Shown here piece by piece: positions 46,524 through 57,540 of a DNA stretch of 64,000 bases. This DNA comes from Larix kaempferi (lineage: Eukaryota; Streptophyta; Pinopsida; Pinales; Pinaceae). Made by a program: the position numbers and the translations under genes. The stretch spans positions 310,001-374,000 of the forward strand of contig BSBM01001446.1 of assembly GCA_027924585.1 (NCBI GenBank), read 5' to 3'. The first letter of the stretch is position 1. Each line of letters opens with the position of its first letter. The notes beneath the pieces were generated by a model. It did not search any database. It worked only from the letters and a program-made list of their open reading frames with translations, and was not told where the DNA came from.

Positions 46524-47212
46524 TGTTGATGTATATGTAACTTTGGAATGTATTTCATATATGCATATTGTACTCCTATAGAGATGGTATTATTCCTCTA
46601 TACGGAAGTGTTTGTATTCCTATAGAGATGTTACTATTCCTCTATACGGAAGTGTCGTCATTTATATTGTAAGTGTCGTAACTTATACTTGATGGGTTAT
46701 TAGACCACCTTGTTAGGGTCGGCCTTGTATAAGTCATGTGGGTTAAAGGGTTATTAGAACACCCTATTGAGGGTCATCCATGTGGGTCAAAGGGTTATTA
46801 GACCACCCTATTGGGTGTCGGCCTAGTTAGCATTGTGTTATGTGGTTAAGTTGAGGCCAACCTAGTAAAGGTTATTAGGCAAGTCAAGTCAAGTATAAAT
46901 AGAGTGCAGGAGGCACTCTATTTCATCATTCTATTCTCACACACACTCTTTGGAGAGTGGCGCACTTGTGGAGGAGGAGAATCTAATGCTAGGAGATGTC
47001 TATCTCCTATGCTTGGGTTGTATCATTTCTCTATCTATCTCTGAGGAAGTTATTGGGGTTTTTCACCTTTATGGTTTTCCCCAAGTAAACTCTGTGTCTC
47101 TTGTGTGCTTGCATTATTGTGTCCATGATTGATATGTTGTAGATATGTTGTACATGTTGTTCTCTCAGTTAAGATCCTAGATCATATGGAAGTAAATTCT
47201 GAAAAACTAACA
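46524..47212 (+). repeat. 3' LTR of Copia B
   Basis: 689 bp; partner of 22769-23413. TATA box at 46894-46902. It contains an additional GGGTTATTAGAACACCCTATT module relative to the 5' copy. Confidence 0.9.
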
Positions 47213-47843
47213 GCCGCGACCGTGTACGGAGTGAAAGGAGGACATGTTGTGGCACCCGACGAAACCGGAGATCCAAGAATGGCTTGATCAAAAGTTGCGG
47301 GAATTCACTGAAGAGGAAAGTAGGAACACCTGATTGATAGTAGATCAATGGGTGGGTAGATACATTCATGACGGTCTGCACGAATGGTTATTCTGTGAAT
47401 TTCCAGTCCTACTGTTCGAATGGTTGGCAAAGTTGACCTTCCAAAATAGGAACTTCCAAGGTGGTGAACCGAGGACATGGACCCCTGAATTGATTCAGGA
47501 ACTGCAGGAAGTTGATAATAAAGCATCGCGGGCTGTCGAAGTGTGGTTCAATAGCATCCTAGAAGGATATATCACAGAGTTCGCACTTGATACTCAAAAG
47601 TCCTATAGCGAATCCAAAAGATATTTTTTCTGCGAACCTCGGGGTAGGTTTTTACTGTAGCTTCAACTGTCGATCAAGATGCTTATTTGCAAAAAAGGTG
47701 TATTGAAGATGCATCTTGATCAGTAGATAGCCTAGTGGACGAAGGCTGTGGGTACTGCGACCATTTGGGGGCAGTACATGGAATGGTAAGGGGTAGATGG
47801 GTGCAAGTCATGATGAGACTGTGAGTGAATCCGAGGAAGAAAG
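47213..47843 (+). pseudogene. Gypsy A 5' internal region, start of gag
   Basis: Resumes Gypsy A after Copia B. An open stretch at 47334-47660 (MIVDQWVGRYIHD..., 108 codons) has a helical, charged composition and lies upstream of the capsid-like region in a different frame. It may be the N-terminal gag part, but I recognise no domain. Confidence 0.45.
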
Positions 47844-49490
47844 TTGTCTTACAAGGGGAGGAGCAAGGTTCCGACAGGAAAAGAGGTAGAGGACGGTAGA
47901 AGGTCCTGCTGTGTCGAACTGCAAGACCGTGAACGAAGGCCACATGGGACGAAGCAACCTCACAGTCCTTACAAGGACAACCAGGCTATGCCTAGGATAG
48001 AGGTAGGACCAAACCTCGGCACCAACGTACCCACACCTTCGCTCACTATCTCTCAGATAGCAATAAATACCACTTCGACACCGCTAAGTTCATCAAATCC
48101 ACAGAAGTTAATTGGTAGTAGTACAGCGAAAGGAGGAAGGAAGCCCAGAATGGCGGGCAATGATGCTAAGTTATCGTTGTTCCACGGGAGTGCGACAGAC
48201 AACCCAGAACAGTATTGGTTTCTGTGTGAAGCAGTCTGGACCATAAAACAGATCACCGATGATGCTGCTAAGAAGGGACAATTAGTGACGACTCTGCAAG
48301 GTTGTGCATTAGATTGGTTTATGAAGTTCATTCTAGTCCCTACAAGAGCCCCAGAGAAGTCACTGGATGAGATTTGGGATGGGTTGATCACCGAATTTAG
48401 AAGGCCCAAGATTGAGGGTCAATATGTTATAGAATTGAAGGAAATTAAGCAGTATCCCAATGAGATGGTATGGGATTTCGACCAGCGATTCAAGACGTTG
48501 ATGGCAAAGGTTAGTTTTAATATGAGCGTTGTCCAACATAAAGTGTGGTTCATCGCGGCATTGCTACCACACATTCGAATTCCGTTGATGCAACAAAACA
48601 TCTCAACGCCCAATGAAGTTCTAGATATTGCAATGCAATTGGAGGCGTCGCTGATTGGAGATAATGCAGTTGGGATGTCACAGATACAGACATAGCTCAC
48701 TAACTTGACTATACAACTACAAGAAAAACAAGGAACGGCGCGATGAAGTATGGTGTACACGATGCCGAGGAGAAGGGCATACGAAGGACAATTGCCTAGA
48801 TTTCCGCAATTATTTGGTGTTAGGTGCACCAAACCCGTTGAATGGTGGTAGCATGTCGTGGTGTCATGTCTGTCAGGTGTATGGGAACAGTCACGATAAT
48901 TGCCCTTATATGCAGAAAATGGTCACAACCCCAAGAAATATTTATTGCACAATTTGCAAGTCAGTGGGTCATGATGACAAAGATTGCCGTTCATATGGGT
49001 TGCTCCAAGAAACAATGTATGATGCATTCTACGTCAAGGATGATCAGCGTGTCGTACAACAATCGAAACTGCAGCCACAGGTAGCCCAGCCACTACCTCG
49101 ACCGCAGATGCAATTTGTACCGCAGCAACAGCAACCGTTGCAGGTCATGCCACGATATGCTCCGATGCAGATGGATCCATAACAACCACAATATGTATAG
49201 CAACCGGAGTATGCACCACAAGGGAAAGGGATGCAACTGACACCAATGCCACAACAGTTTAACCAACCACACTACTAGTAGTAGGGAGGATTCTGGGGAG
49301 GATACCGGGGATTACTTGGCGGAGGATTTGGTCGTGGAGGAGGAGGACGAGGTGGTCGCGGACGTGTTCAATGTTATCACTGTGCGGTATGGGGACACTA
49401 TCAACGAGACTTCCCACTACTGCAAAACCAATGTACGTTCTGTTTTGTTAACGATCATATAATTGAGAATTGTCCACAGTTGATTGCACG
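47844..49490 (+). pseudogene. Gypsy A gag: capsid-like domain and five CCHC knuckles
   Basis: The open part 47844-48695 contains LFHGSATDNPEQYWFLCEAV, GCALDWFMKF and EIWDGLITEFRRP, the retrotransposon gag capsid pattern. After a stop at 48693 and a frame change come knuckles near 48754 (CTRCRGEGHTKDNC), 48858 (CHVCQVYGNSHDNC, canonical His replaced), 48942 (CTICKSVGHDDKDC), 49372 (CYHCAVWGHYQRDF, last Cys lost) and 49432 (CTFCFVNDHIIENC). A Gln/Pro-rich and Gly/Arg-rich linker separates the third and fourth. Five knuckles is far more than the one or two usual in Gypsy gag. RNA packaging is the family role; this copy is broken. Confidence 0.8.
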
Positions 49491-50053
49491 ATGGTAGGAA
49501 GGGAACTCCCCAGTTGTAGACACAGCCCCAGGAACAGCAGCCCGCTCAGAACCAAGTACAACAACCAATGCAAAACCAGAATCCATAGCCGAATCAGAAC
49601 CTAAATCAAAATATAAATCAACCAGGGAACATACCACCGAATCAGCAGCAGGGTGCACACATCGCGACAATTTCTGCAGAACCAAGACCGCAAGATGCTT
49701 TCGTTGCTGTGGTAACTCAAGGAGGAAAGACAACTGGAGAAGATATCTCAATGATCTAGTTAGCTGGACCAAAGAAGGTATCATTTGATATTGATGCAGA
49801 ACGGGAGACATTTCTTCAGGCACAATGGGATTTAGGGAACGACCGAGGTAAATCCGTCATGTATGACATGCCCTCTACGTTTGATGCTACTTCGGAGGTT
49901 ATCCCATCGCGGCGGTCCAGCACACTTTGAGCATTTTTGGAACATTGTTTGTCCCTGGAAAAATATCTTGATGCTCTTGCTGTGATTGAATCCTTGTTGC
50001 AACGACCGACCCAGGATCGACAAGAGTTCGCGGTTAATTCCTTGTAACGACGG
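49491..50053 (+). other. Gypsy A gag-protease linker, decayed
   Basis: Gln/Asn/Pro-rich low-complexity coding remnant (many CAACCAATG/AATCAG codons) with several stops and shifts. No domain recognised. Confidence 0.5.
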
Positions 50054-50929
50054 ATGACAGGTAAGGAGATGCAGATGAATATTCAAATTGGCGACTATGA
50101 TGTTGATTCAGTTATTCTGGATCTTGGTTCGGATGTCAAAATCTTGACCGAGCAAGCTTGGAAGAAGATGGGGAGCCCCCCATTGAACTGGTCTCCTGTA
50201 CAGCTTCGATTGGCTAACGATGCGAAAGTAACACCCATTAGGCGAGTTCTGCGGCTAGTGGTAGATATCGAGGGTATGAAAACCTATTCCGACTTTGATG
50301 TCATAGACGTTGTCGAAGGCGGCAACTCTTATCCCATGTTGTTGGGGATTGGATGGGCTAATGATAGTGGAGCTGTAATCAACTTCAAGCGACAGATGAT
50401 GACTTTTGAAAATTGTGATCTCGGATTTATCACCCCTTTGGATCCGGCTGAAGGATGCCACTACATAGAGCCAATGAAGGACGATGATCCCAGCAGATGG
50501 GATCATGCATTCAATATTTCTGAAGATTATATACATCCAACTATCAATGGTGAGCTGGCATGGTGCAATGACAGCTCTACGTCTTCCTACTCTGATGATG
50601 CGCTAGAATTTTGGCAGAACCGCTTGCACGAAGTGTCGCTCTGTAAGTGCGAGTTGGCCACACAATCATTATGCCATGTTGCGACTAAAACGGTTACACT
50701 ACCAATATATGAAGGACTACCTGGCTTATCCGAATTTCTAATAGAGTTCAAAGAAAGAGTTTCCGAAACATAGCGCTTGCTGGCATTGAATGAAGCATTG
50801 AAGGCTGCTTCAGCACGCTCGTGGGAGACACACAAGGCATCGATTGATGGATGGTTGAAATGCCGAATATATCAGATGATGGTACATTTTGGTGATACTG
50901 AGGTTTACCATACTCGGAAGTATGACAGG
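50054..50929 (+). pseudogene. Gypsy A retropepsin-like protease
   Basis: Open from 50054 to a stop at 50771-50773, then in frame to the Copia C insertion. The active-site region is SVILDLGSDVKILT (Asp-Leu-Gly-Ser in place of Asp-Ser/Thr-Gly), followed by an LLGIGWAND flap-like segment typical of the family. Downstream is a stretch without known domain that leads across Copia C into the PR-RT spacer (58151 on). Role: cleavage of the polyprotein. Whether the Leu variant is active cannot be told from sequence. Confidence 0.7.
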
Positions 50930-50934
50930 CAGAC

Positions 50935-51539
50935 TGTTGAGATATTGTAACTTCAAAGAATATTATATTTGTACTTTATTATTCCGTAGATGATTCATTC
51001 CTCCGTGAAGATCTTATTGTATATCTGGAGATGTTTATTCCTCCGTCAGAATGTGGTAACTTGGGTTATTAGACTTCCCTAGTGGGGGTCGGCCCTGTAT
51101 GTGTTATGTGGGTCAAAGGGTTATTAGACCACCCTAGAGGGGTCGGCCCAGTCAACTGTAGTGGGGTATTTAACCCATTGGTTAAATACGAGCCTACATG
51201 ATCTGTGTAAAAGACAAGTTGAAGTAGTGTATAAATAGAGGAGGTGTATTCCTCATTTTACACACACTCACTCACTTGAGAGTAGCGCACTTGTGGAGGA
51301 GAGATCTGCTATGATGGAGGAGGAGATCATTTATTTGGTTTGCATCTTTGTATATTGCTGGTCATCTATATTGAGGAAGCTTTACTGGGTTTTCTACCCC
51401 ATGAGGGTTTCCCAGGATAAATCTGTGTCTCTTGTGTTTATGCTATGCTTGTTGTTTCTTCAATGATCCTATATATGCTATTATTTTGAAATGGAATGTA
51501 ATGCTGCTATTTTTTGTCTTATCATATTAAATATTAACA
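50935..51539 (+). repeat. 5' LTR of Copia C
   Basis: TGTTGAGATATTGTAAC...AATATTAACA; TATA box TATAAATAG at 51230-51238. Shares GGGTTATTAGACCACCCTA with Copia B LTRs. Confidence 0.92.
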
Positions 51540-51552
51540 TGGTATCAGAGCT
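51540..51552 (+). other. Primer-binding site of Copia C
   Basis: TGGTATCAGAGCT immediately after the LTR; initiator-Met tRNA type. Confidence 0.9.
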
Positions 51553-54041
51553 AACCTGAAGGAAGGCAATGTATGGCACTTACGACACTTGCTTTACTTA
51601 CAACAATTTGAAGGTTAGGGTTTTATATAGCAAAAAACAGTCATCGTGGAACTTTCGCCATAAATCCATTTTGGAGAAGGTTCAGGATCTGAAACCTTTA
51701 CAGGTCGTACATAACATTTCCAGGTATCTTGTGTCCAAAGGGAACCCTCAGATTCGTTGTACTTTGTAAGTTATGATCAGTACAAGTTAGGGTTTCTGCC
51801 TCTTCCAGATCTCAGTCAAAATCAGGTGACCTAGGAAAAAAGGTCATAACTTGGGATAGGAAGCTCCAAATGAAATTTCATAAAAATTTACAGGTATTAC
51901 ACAGATGTTACTATCTCAATAAACGTTTTCAGAGGCCAAAGTTGAACTAGTTACACGTGGCACGCCGTACAAGTTCGCTCTCCTGGTTTACCACATAAAC
52001 AGGTCACATTGCGACACTTGGCATAACTCTCTCTCAAAAAATCCAATTGAGGTCAGACCTGTCAATATGGAAAGATGACAGGTCAGGCTACCACAGAAAA
52101 CGTTTTCAGACCCTGTGGAGCAAAAATGTTGGAGTTACAGCAGAATCAATCAGGTACATATTTCTGTCAAAACAGAATTATTTTTGAAGCACCTTCATTC
52201 ATGGCTTCCAGAATTTAGGGTTTCGGAGAAAGTTAGAATTTTTGGAATCGGAATCCACGGCTGAATGCTACTCAGGAAAATTGAAGTTTAGAGACCAAGA
52301 TCTAATTTTTTGGTTGGGTAGAAGACCAAGCTTGATCAAACCCCAGTTCGGGATTTTGATCGGAAAGATGGAAAATTAGGGCTTCAGCAAAAGTTGGAAT
52401 TTTTGAAGTCTGTAACCACGGCTGGAAGCTCCTCAGAAAAATAAGAGTTTAGAGCCTTGGATCGAACCTTTTGATTGGATAGAAGGGTGGGCTTCATCAA
52501 ACCCTAGTTCGGGTTCCTGTCCAGAAGATCCAGAAGTTTCGAAGGCAATTTTGAGGGGTCAAATTTTGGAAATTTCAAAATTGAAGTATGCTAGTTTGAT
52601 CAGCTCAGCAAGACACATCCTTCCATCCATTCAGAAGTGTGAAAGTCAAAGATTGAATTTTTAGGGTTTCTCTAGCAAACCCTAATCAAGCTCCAGATCA
52701 AGTTTCAGGGGGATTTGAGGCTAAGGCCTGACATAAGAAGACTGCAAGAAGTCTCGACAGGTATGACTTAAGGAGGTTCAGGTATGTCTTGAAATCTGAT
52801 TCTTGATTAAGTTCATAATGTGTTTGTCTTCATATTATTTATTAGTACAATCTTGATTAATATTAGAATTGTCTTATCACCCTAGTAACAGTATGAATGC
52901 ATGTGAATGATCGAAGACATTCATTGATTAGGGCTATATGATTGTACTAATGCATTGTGGTGTTGTGTGAGGTTGATGTTGTCTGCTAACAAGATACAGG
53001 TACATCACAAAAGACAAATCAAGTTCCATGACCATATGAAGACAAAGACTCATCCATAATCTTTGTTCTACTTACGAGGTATATATGACTTTGTTATATT
53101 ATGCTTAACCTATGAGACATGCAGGTTCTAACTCAGGATCTCTAAATCATTGAAGAGATTGTTTAGGTATGTTGTACATAACTAAGCAGGTATACTAATC
53201 CAGGTATGTTTTCCTATGTCAAGTTAGAATCTTACCTTGTGTTAGGATCCCTTATATAAGTATACTTGGTATGATTGGTTGTGCTTATTCATAAAGTTAG
53301 TAATCAAGGGTTTATGCATATTATGTCTCTTATCTTGATGATTTAATTAACCAGAAGAGTACTATGATCAAACAAGAATATGCATGAGTAAAAGAAGACT
53401 TCCTTGAAACCCTGAATACTAATGATCATGACTATACATATTCAAGATTATTTAGAATTAGAATGTTTTGATAATATTGAGAATATACTAATGAATGTAT
53501 GTTTGTGTATGAGATCATGATGATGACACTAGTGCACACTTGAGCATGCACAGTGGTACAAAATGAATAGAAGTTCAAAAGACATATAGAATATCAAGCG
53601 GGAAGCAACCACACAAACATAAAAGATAAGTATCTGAGTTGTTATTTGAAATAATAAATTATATTGCTTGTATGCATATTTGTATTCCTAGAATATATCA
53701 TGCTGAGTGTAAACATTCATAGAGCATTGAACAATATACTACTAATATGCATATGATTGGTAAGTTGGACAAACATTCCATTGTTGCTTGTCTAGAATGA
53801 AACCTCTTTGCTAACATGCTGAGAGCTGTGCACACTCTCGATAGTATGTTCTGGTAGAGATGGAAGGCATCTAGATAGCCACTGTATGCATACAGGATAT
53901 GGGAAAGTGTTGCGCCAAAGTATTGGTCAAAATAATTGCATAATTATGTAAATGATATCTGTATGCATAATAGGTTATCATGTCAATATGATTTGATGAT
54001 TATGAAGTATTACTAATCATGTACTTAATTTTGATTTGTAG
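51553..54041 (+). other. Long non-coding leader of Copia C with splice-like signals
   Basis: Collinear with the Copia B leader (23427-26140) from GGCAATGTATGGCACTTA to the final acceptor-like site. CTCGACAG/GTATGA at about 52760 and CAG/GTATGT at about 52782 match the same two donor-like sites in B. Acceptor-like GACATGCAG is at about 53125. The end is TACTAATCAT...TTGATTTGTAG (54010-54041), a textbook branch-point and acceptor arrangement. No gag, protease or integrase is visible. Confidence 0.6.
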
Positions 54042-55300
54042 GAAAGATCATGAAGAATGATGAACACCGCACAAGTGATGGATGTTCAACAAGAATATTT
54101 ACAAATCAAACATAATATAGAAGGATCATGGCTAAAATACTCTCTTAGAAAGAGGAAGAGAATCATGACGAGATGTTTGCTCCAAGTGACTAGATAAGAC
54201 CATTCCCTTAATGATGTAATTAAAGAAGAAGTGTGAATCAGGTTCTGTATGGGTACCCGGGATCGATAGTAAATTGATGAGCTTAATGATCACCATGGGT
54301 GATGTGGATCTCAACCTTTGCTACAATGTTTAATATGGTTTCTATACACAGATGACATGGATGCAAGAAGGAACTCACCACAGAGTTCGAATGATGTTGA
54401 GGCTCATATCAGTAGACCCATCTAATGAGAGATGGCACAGATAGATGGCTGCATAAATGAAAATGAAAGATCTCAGATTGATGCATTACTTCCTAGGTCT
54501 GGAAGTATGGCAAGGCTCAGAAGGAATATTTATCAACCAGGGAAAATATGCTGATAAATATTAAAAGAACTTGATGTGTTGGAATGGCCACTCTCATGGA
54601 TTCCAACTTGAAGCTGTTAGCGGATGACTCTTCAGAGTTAGTAGATATAACTCTGTACAGACAAATTATTGGGTCACTGATGTATCTAATAAATACTAGG
54701 TCAGATATATGCTTTGTTGTGAATACCTTGAGTCAGTATCTAGTGGAAACTAGATGTGTTCACCTATTAGTTGCAAAGCATGTGATGAGGTACCTAAAGG
54801 ATACGATAGACTTTGATCTATGCTATTTTGGAGATCATGACTTCAAATGGCTACACAGATGTTGATTGAGAAGAAAGTGTATTAGACAGGTAGAGCACAT
54901 CGAGAGGATGTTATTGTCTGGTATCAGCCATAATCTTGTGGTTTAGCAGGAAGCAGTCCAGTATGGCTCTTAGCACAAGCAAAATATATGGCTGCTTGCT
55001 TTGCTAGTTGTGAAGTGGTATGGCTTCAGAATTGTTTGACTTAGATATAGACCCAATTGTGATCCTATGTGACAAACAGAGTTGTATCAAGATGGCAGAG
55101 AATCCAGTGTTCCATGATAAGTCAAAGCACATAGAGATATGACAAGATATGGTGCAGAAAGGAACCATAAAGGTTGAATTTGTAACAAGTTACCGATGTA
55201 CTAACCAAACCTCTACCGATCCGATGTACTAACCAAACCTCTACCTCAAGTAAAGTTTTCCAAGACAAACTTAATATCGTTTAGAAGGACCCTCCTCGAA
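54042..55300 (+). pseudogene. Copia C RT C-terminus and RNase H, heavily decayed
   Basis: The best stretch is 54584-54865: MATLMDSNLKLLADDSSELV, then LYRQIIGSLMYLINTRSDIC and HVMRYLKDTIDF. This is the RT-RNase H connection of Copia pol, corresponding to 26960-27180 in Copia B. Before it, LMHYFLGLEVWQGSEG-like sequence is readable at about 54480-54530. After it, scattered RNase H words occur (FASCEVVWLQ, VTDVLTKPLP). The catalytic RT half is missing. The last part has a short duplication of ACCGATGTACTAACCAAACCTCTACC (about 55190-55245). Confidence 0.75.
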
Positions 55301-55560
55301 AGGGGGAGTGATGTGTTCAATTATGATGAGATTTCCCACATCGACAGTGAGGTCAATGATGTGGATACCTATATTGGTGATGCCGACAGAAAGGTTGGTG
55401 GATGGTCCTTAAACAGGATCTAAGGTGACAAGGGGATTGCATCATCCCTGAACATATGTTCTAAAAGGAGCCATTGACAAGATGTCTCCAAGAAAGAAGA
55501 GGATTGTATCATCCATGGACTTTAGTCCTAAAGTGATCCGCAGACAGATGTCTCCGAGAG
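55301..55560 (+). other. Copia C 3' region before the main arrays
   Basis: Non-coding; contains early diverged copies of the GTATCATCCxxGGACxxxAGTCCTAAAGTGA module that becomes the 88-bp array. Confidence 0.5.
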
Positions 55561-56320
55561 TAAGAGGATTGTATCATCCGTGGACTTTAGTCCTAAAGTG
55601 AGCCGTAGACAAGATGTCTCCGAGAATAAAATACTGAATGAACAGGTAAGGGGATTGTATCATCCTCAGACCATAGTCCTGTGAAGTGAGTTGTAGACAA
55701 GATGTCTCCGAGAACAAAATCCTGAATGAACAGGTAAGGGGATTGTATCGTCCTCAGACCATAGTCTTGTGAAGTGAGCCGTAGACAAGATGTCCCCGAG
55801 AAAAAAATACTGAATGAATAGGTAAGGGGATTGTATCATCCTCGGACCATAGTCCTTTGAAGTGAACCGTAGACAAGATGTCTCCGAGAACAAAATCCTG
55901 AATGAACAGGTAAGGGGATTGTATCGTCCTCGGACCATAGTCCTGTGAAGTGAGCCGTAGAAAAGATGTCTCCGAGAACAAAATCCTGAATGAACAGGTA
56001 AGGGGATTGTATCGTCCTCGGACCATAGTCCTGTGAAGTGAGCCGTAGACAAGATGTCTCCAAGAACAAAATCCTGAATGAACAGGTAAGGGGATTGTAT
56101 CATCCTCGGACCATAGTCCTGTGAAGTGAACCGTAGACAAGATGTCTCTGAGAACAAAATCATGAATGAACAGGTAAGGGGATTGTATTGTCCTTGGACC
56201 ATAGTCCTGTGAAGTGAACCGTAGATAAGATGTCTCTGAGAACAAAATCCTGAATGAACAGGTAAGGGGATTGTATCATCCTCGGACCATAGTCCTGTTA
56301 AGTGAGCTATAGACAAGAGG
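55561..56320 (+). repeat. 88-bp tandem array in Copia C
   Basis: GGTAAGGGGATTGTATCATCCTCGGACC... recurs with exact 88-base spacing; the GGTAAG word is at 55645, 55733, 55821, 55909, 55997, 56085, 56173 and 56261. Diverged units extend to the left. Minus-strand open stretches here arise from the repeats. Confidence 0.92.
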
Positions 56321-56620
56321 TCTCTGAGAATGGAATGATAGGACTGGATCGTCCCTGGACTTCGGTTCAAAAGGTACATGATAGGACTGGATCGTCCCTG
56401 TACTTCGGTTCAAAAGGTACATGATAGGACTGCATCGTCCCTAGACTTCGATTCAAAAGGTACATGATAGGACTGGAGCATCCCTGGACTTCGGTTCAAA
56501 AGGTACATGATAGGACTGGATCGTCCCTGGACTTCGGTTCAAAAGGTACATGATAGGACTGGATCGTCCCTAGACTTCTGTTCAAAAGGTACATGACAGG
56601 ATTACATCATCCATGGACCT
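56321..56620 (+). repeat. 43-bp tandem array in Copia C
   Basis: GGACTGGATCGTCCCTGGAC...AAAAGGTACATGATA with 43-base spacing at 56341, 56384, 56427, 56470, 56513 and 56556. The unit resembles half of the neighbouring 88-bp unit. Confidence 0.92.
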
Positions 56621-56679
56621 ATGTCCTAAAAAGAGCAGGATTGATCATCTTGTAATATGATCATGTGTGTTGCAGGGTA

Positions 56680-56965
56680 TGTTGCTATTGTGTGGATACT
56701 TGTATTGATGATGTGTATACTTGTATTGTGTGGATACTTGTATTGATGATGTGTATACTTGTATTGTGTGGATACTTGTATTGATGATGTGTATACTTGT
56801 ATTGTGTGGATACTTGTATTGATGATGTGTATACTCGTATTGTGTGGATACTTGTATTGATGATGTATATACTTGTATTGTGTGAATACTTGTATTGATG
56901 ATGTATACTTGTATTGTGTGGATACTTGTATTGATGATGTGTATACTTGTATTGGTGTGGATACT
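56680..56965 (+). repeat. 38-bp tandem array in Copia C
   Basis: TGTGGATACTTGTATTGATGATGTGTATACTTGTATTG repeated about seven times (for example 56691, 56729). Confidence 0.9.
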
Positions 56966-57325
56966 AATACTGTTGATCTAGATGACGATGCTGCTGATCG
57001 TATTGATCTAGATGAAGACGCTGCTGATCGTGTTGATCTAGATGACGATGCTGCTGATTGAGTTGATCTAGATGACGATGATGCTGATCATGTAGATTAA
57101 GATGAACCAGATGTTGTAGATCGTGATGAACCAGATGCTATAGATCGAGATGATGTGATGATGCTGATCATGTTGATCTAGATGACGATGTTGATGATCG
57201 TATGATGACGATGCTGATGATCGTGTGATGACGATGCTGATGATCGTGTGATGACGATGTTGATGATCGTGTGATGATGATGCTGATGATCGTGTGATGA
57301 CGATGCTGACGATCGTGAGGATTCA
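56966..57325 (+). repeat. Asp-codon rich tandem array (30-bp then 27-bp units) in Copia C
   Basis: GTTGATCTAGATGACGATGCTGCTGATCGT units (about 56970-57070), then GATGATCGTGTGATGACGATGCT units (about 57180-57320). The same kind of GATGACGAT sequence precedes the polypurine tract in both Copia B modules. Confidence 0.85.
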
Positions 57326-57540
57326 GATGTTGATATTGCTGTAGTTGTTTGAGTGCTGCAGAAGATAAAGACTCAGTACTAAAGATGTTGATGTCCAAGT
57401 ATTGAAGATGTTCCAGTAACTGGTTGAGTTACTGATGATGTTGAGAAAGCTTCCAATGATTTATAGATGTATCATGTATGATGTTGATGACTCCTTGCTC
57501 GTGCAGATGCTGTTATAATATCCTTCTCGTTAAGGGCGAG
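57326..57540 (+). other. Copia C 3' end with polypurine tract
   Basis: Unique non-coding sequence ending in TTAAGGGCGAG (57530-57540) directly before the 3' LTR. Confidence 0.65.

Larger units (their letters stand above)
22769..47212 (+). mobile_element. Copia B, LTR retrotransposon inserted in Gypsy A
   Basis: LTRs at 22769-23413 and 46524-47212 share TGTTGATGTATATGTAACTT and the same internal order. The 3' copy carries an extra segment of about 45 bp. The primer site TGGTATCAGAGCT follows the 5' LTR, and AAGAGGGAG precedes the 3' LTR. Own length is about 9 kb after removing Gypsy D. The flanks TCCGA (22764-22768) and GCCGC (47213-47217) match only in the middle three bases, so the TSD is not clean. 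It has no gag, protease or integrase, only RT and RNase H after a long leader. Confidence 0.85.

Noticed and set aside
55666-56379. Minus-strand open frame of 237 codons, with a second overlapping frame of 163 codons
   Set aside because: It runs through the 88-bp array. The period is not a multiple of three, so the same repeat is open in several frames; this is a repeat artefact.
55561-56620. Regular repeats considered as a CRISPR array
   Set aside because: Units are contiguous without unique spacers, no cas genes are present and the context is a plant retrotransposon.
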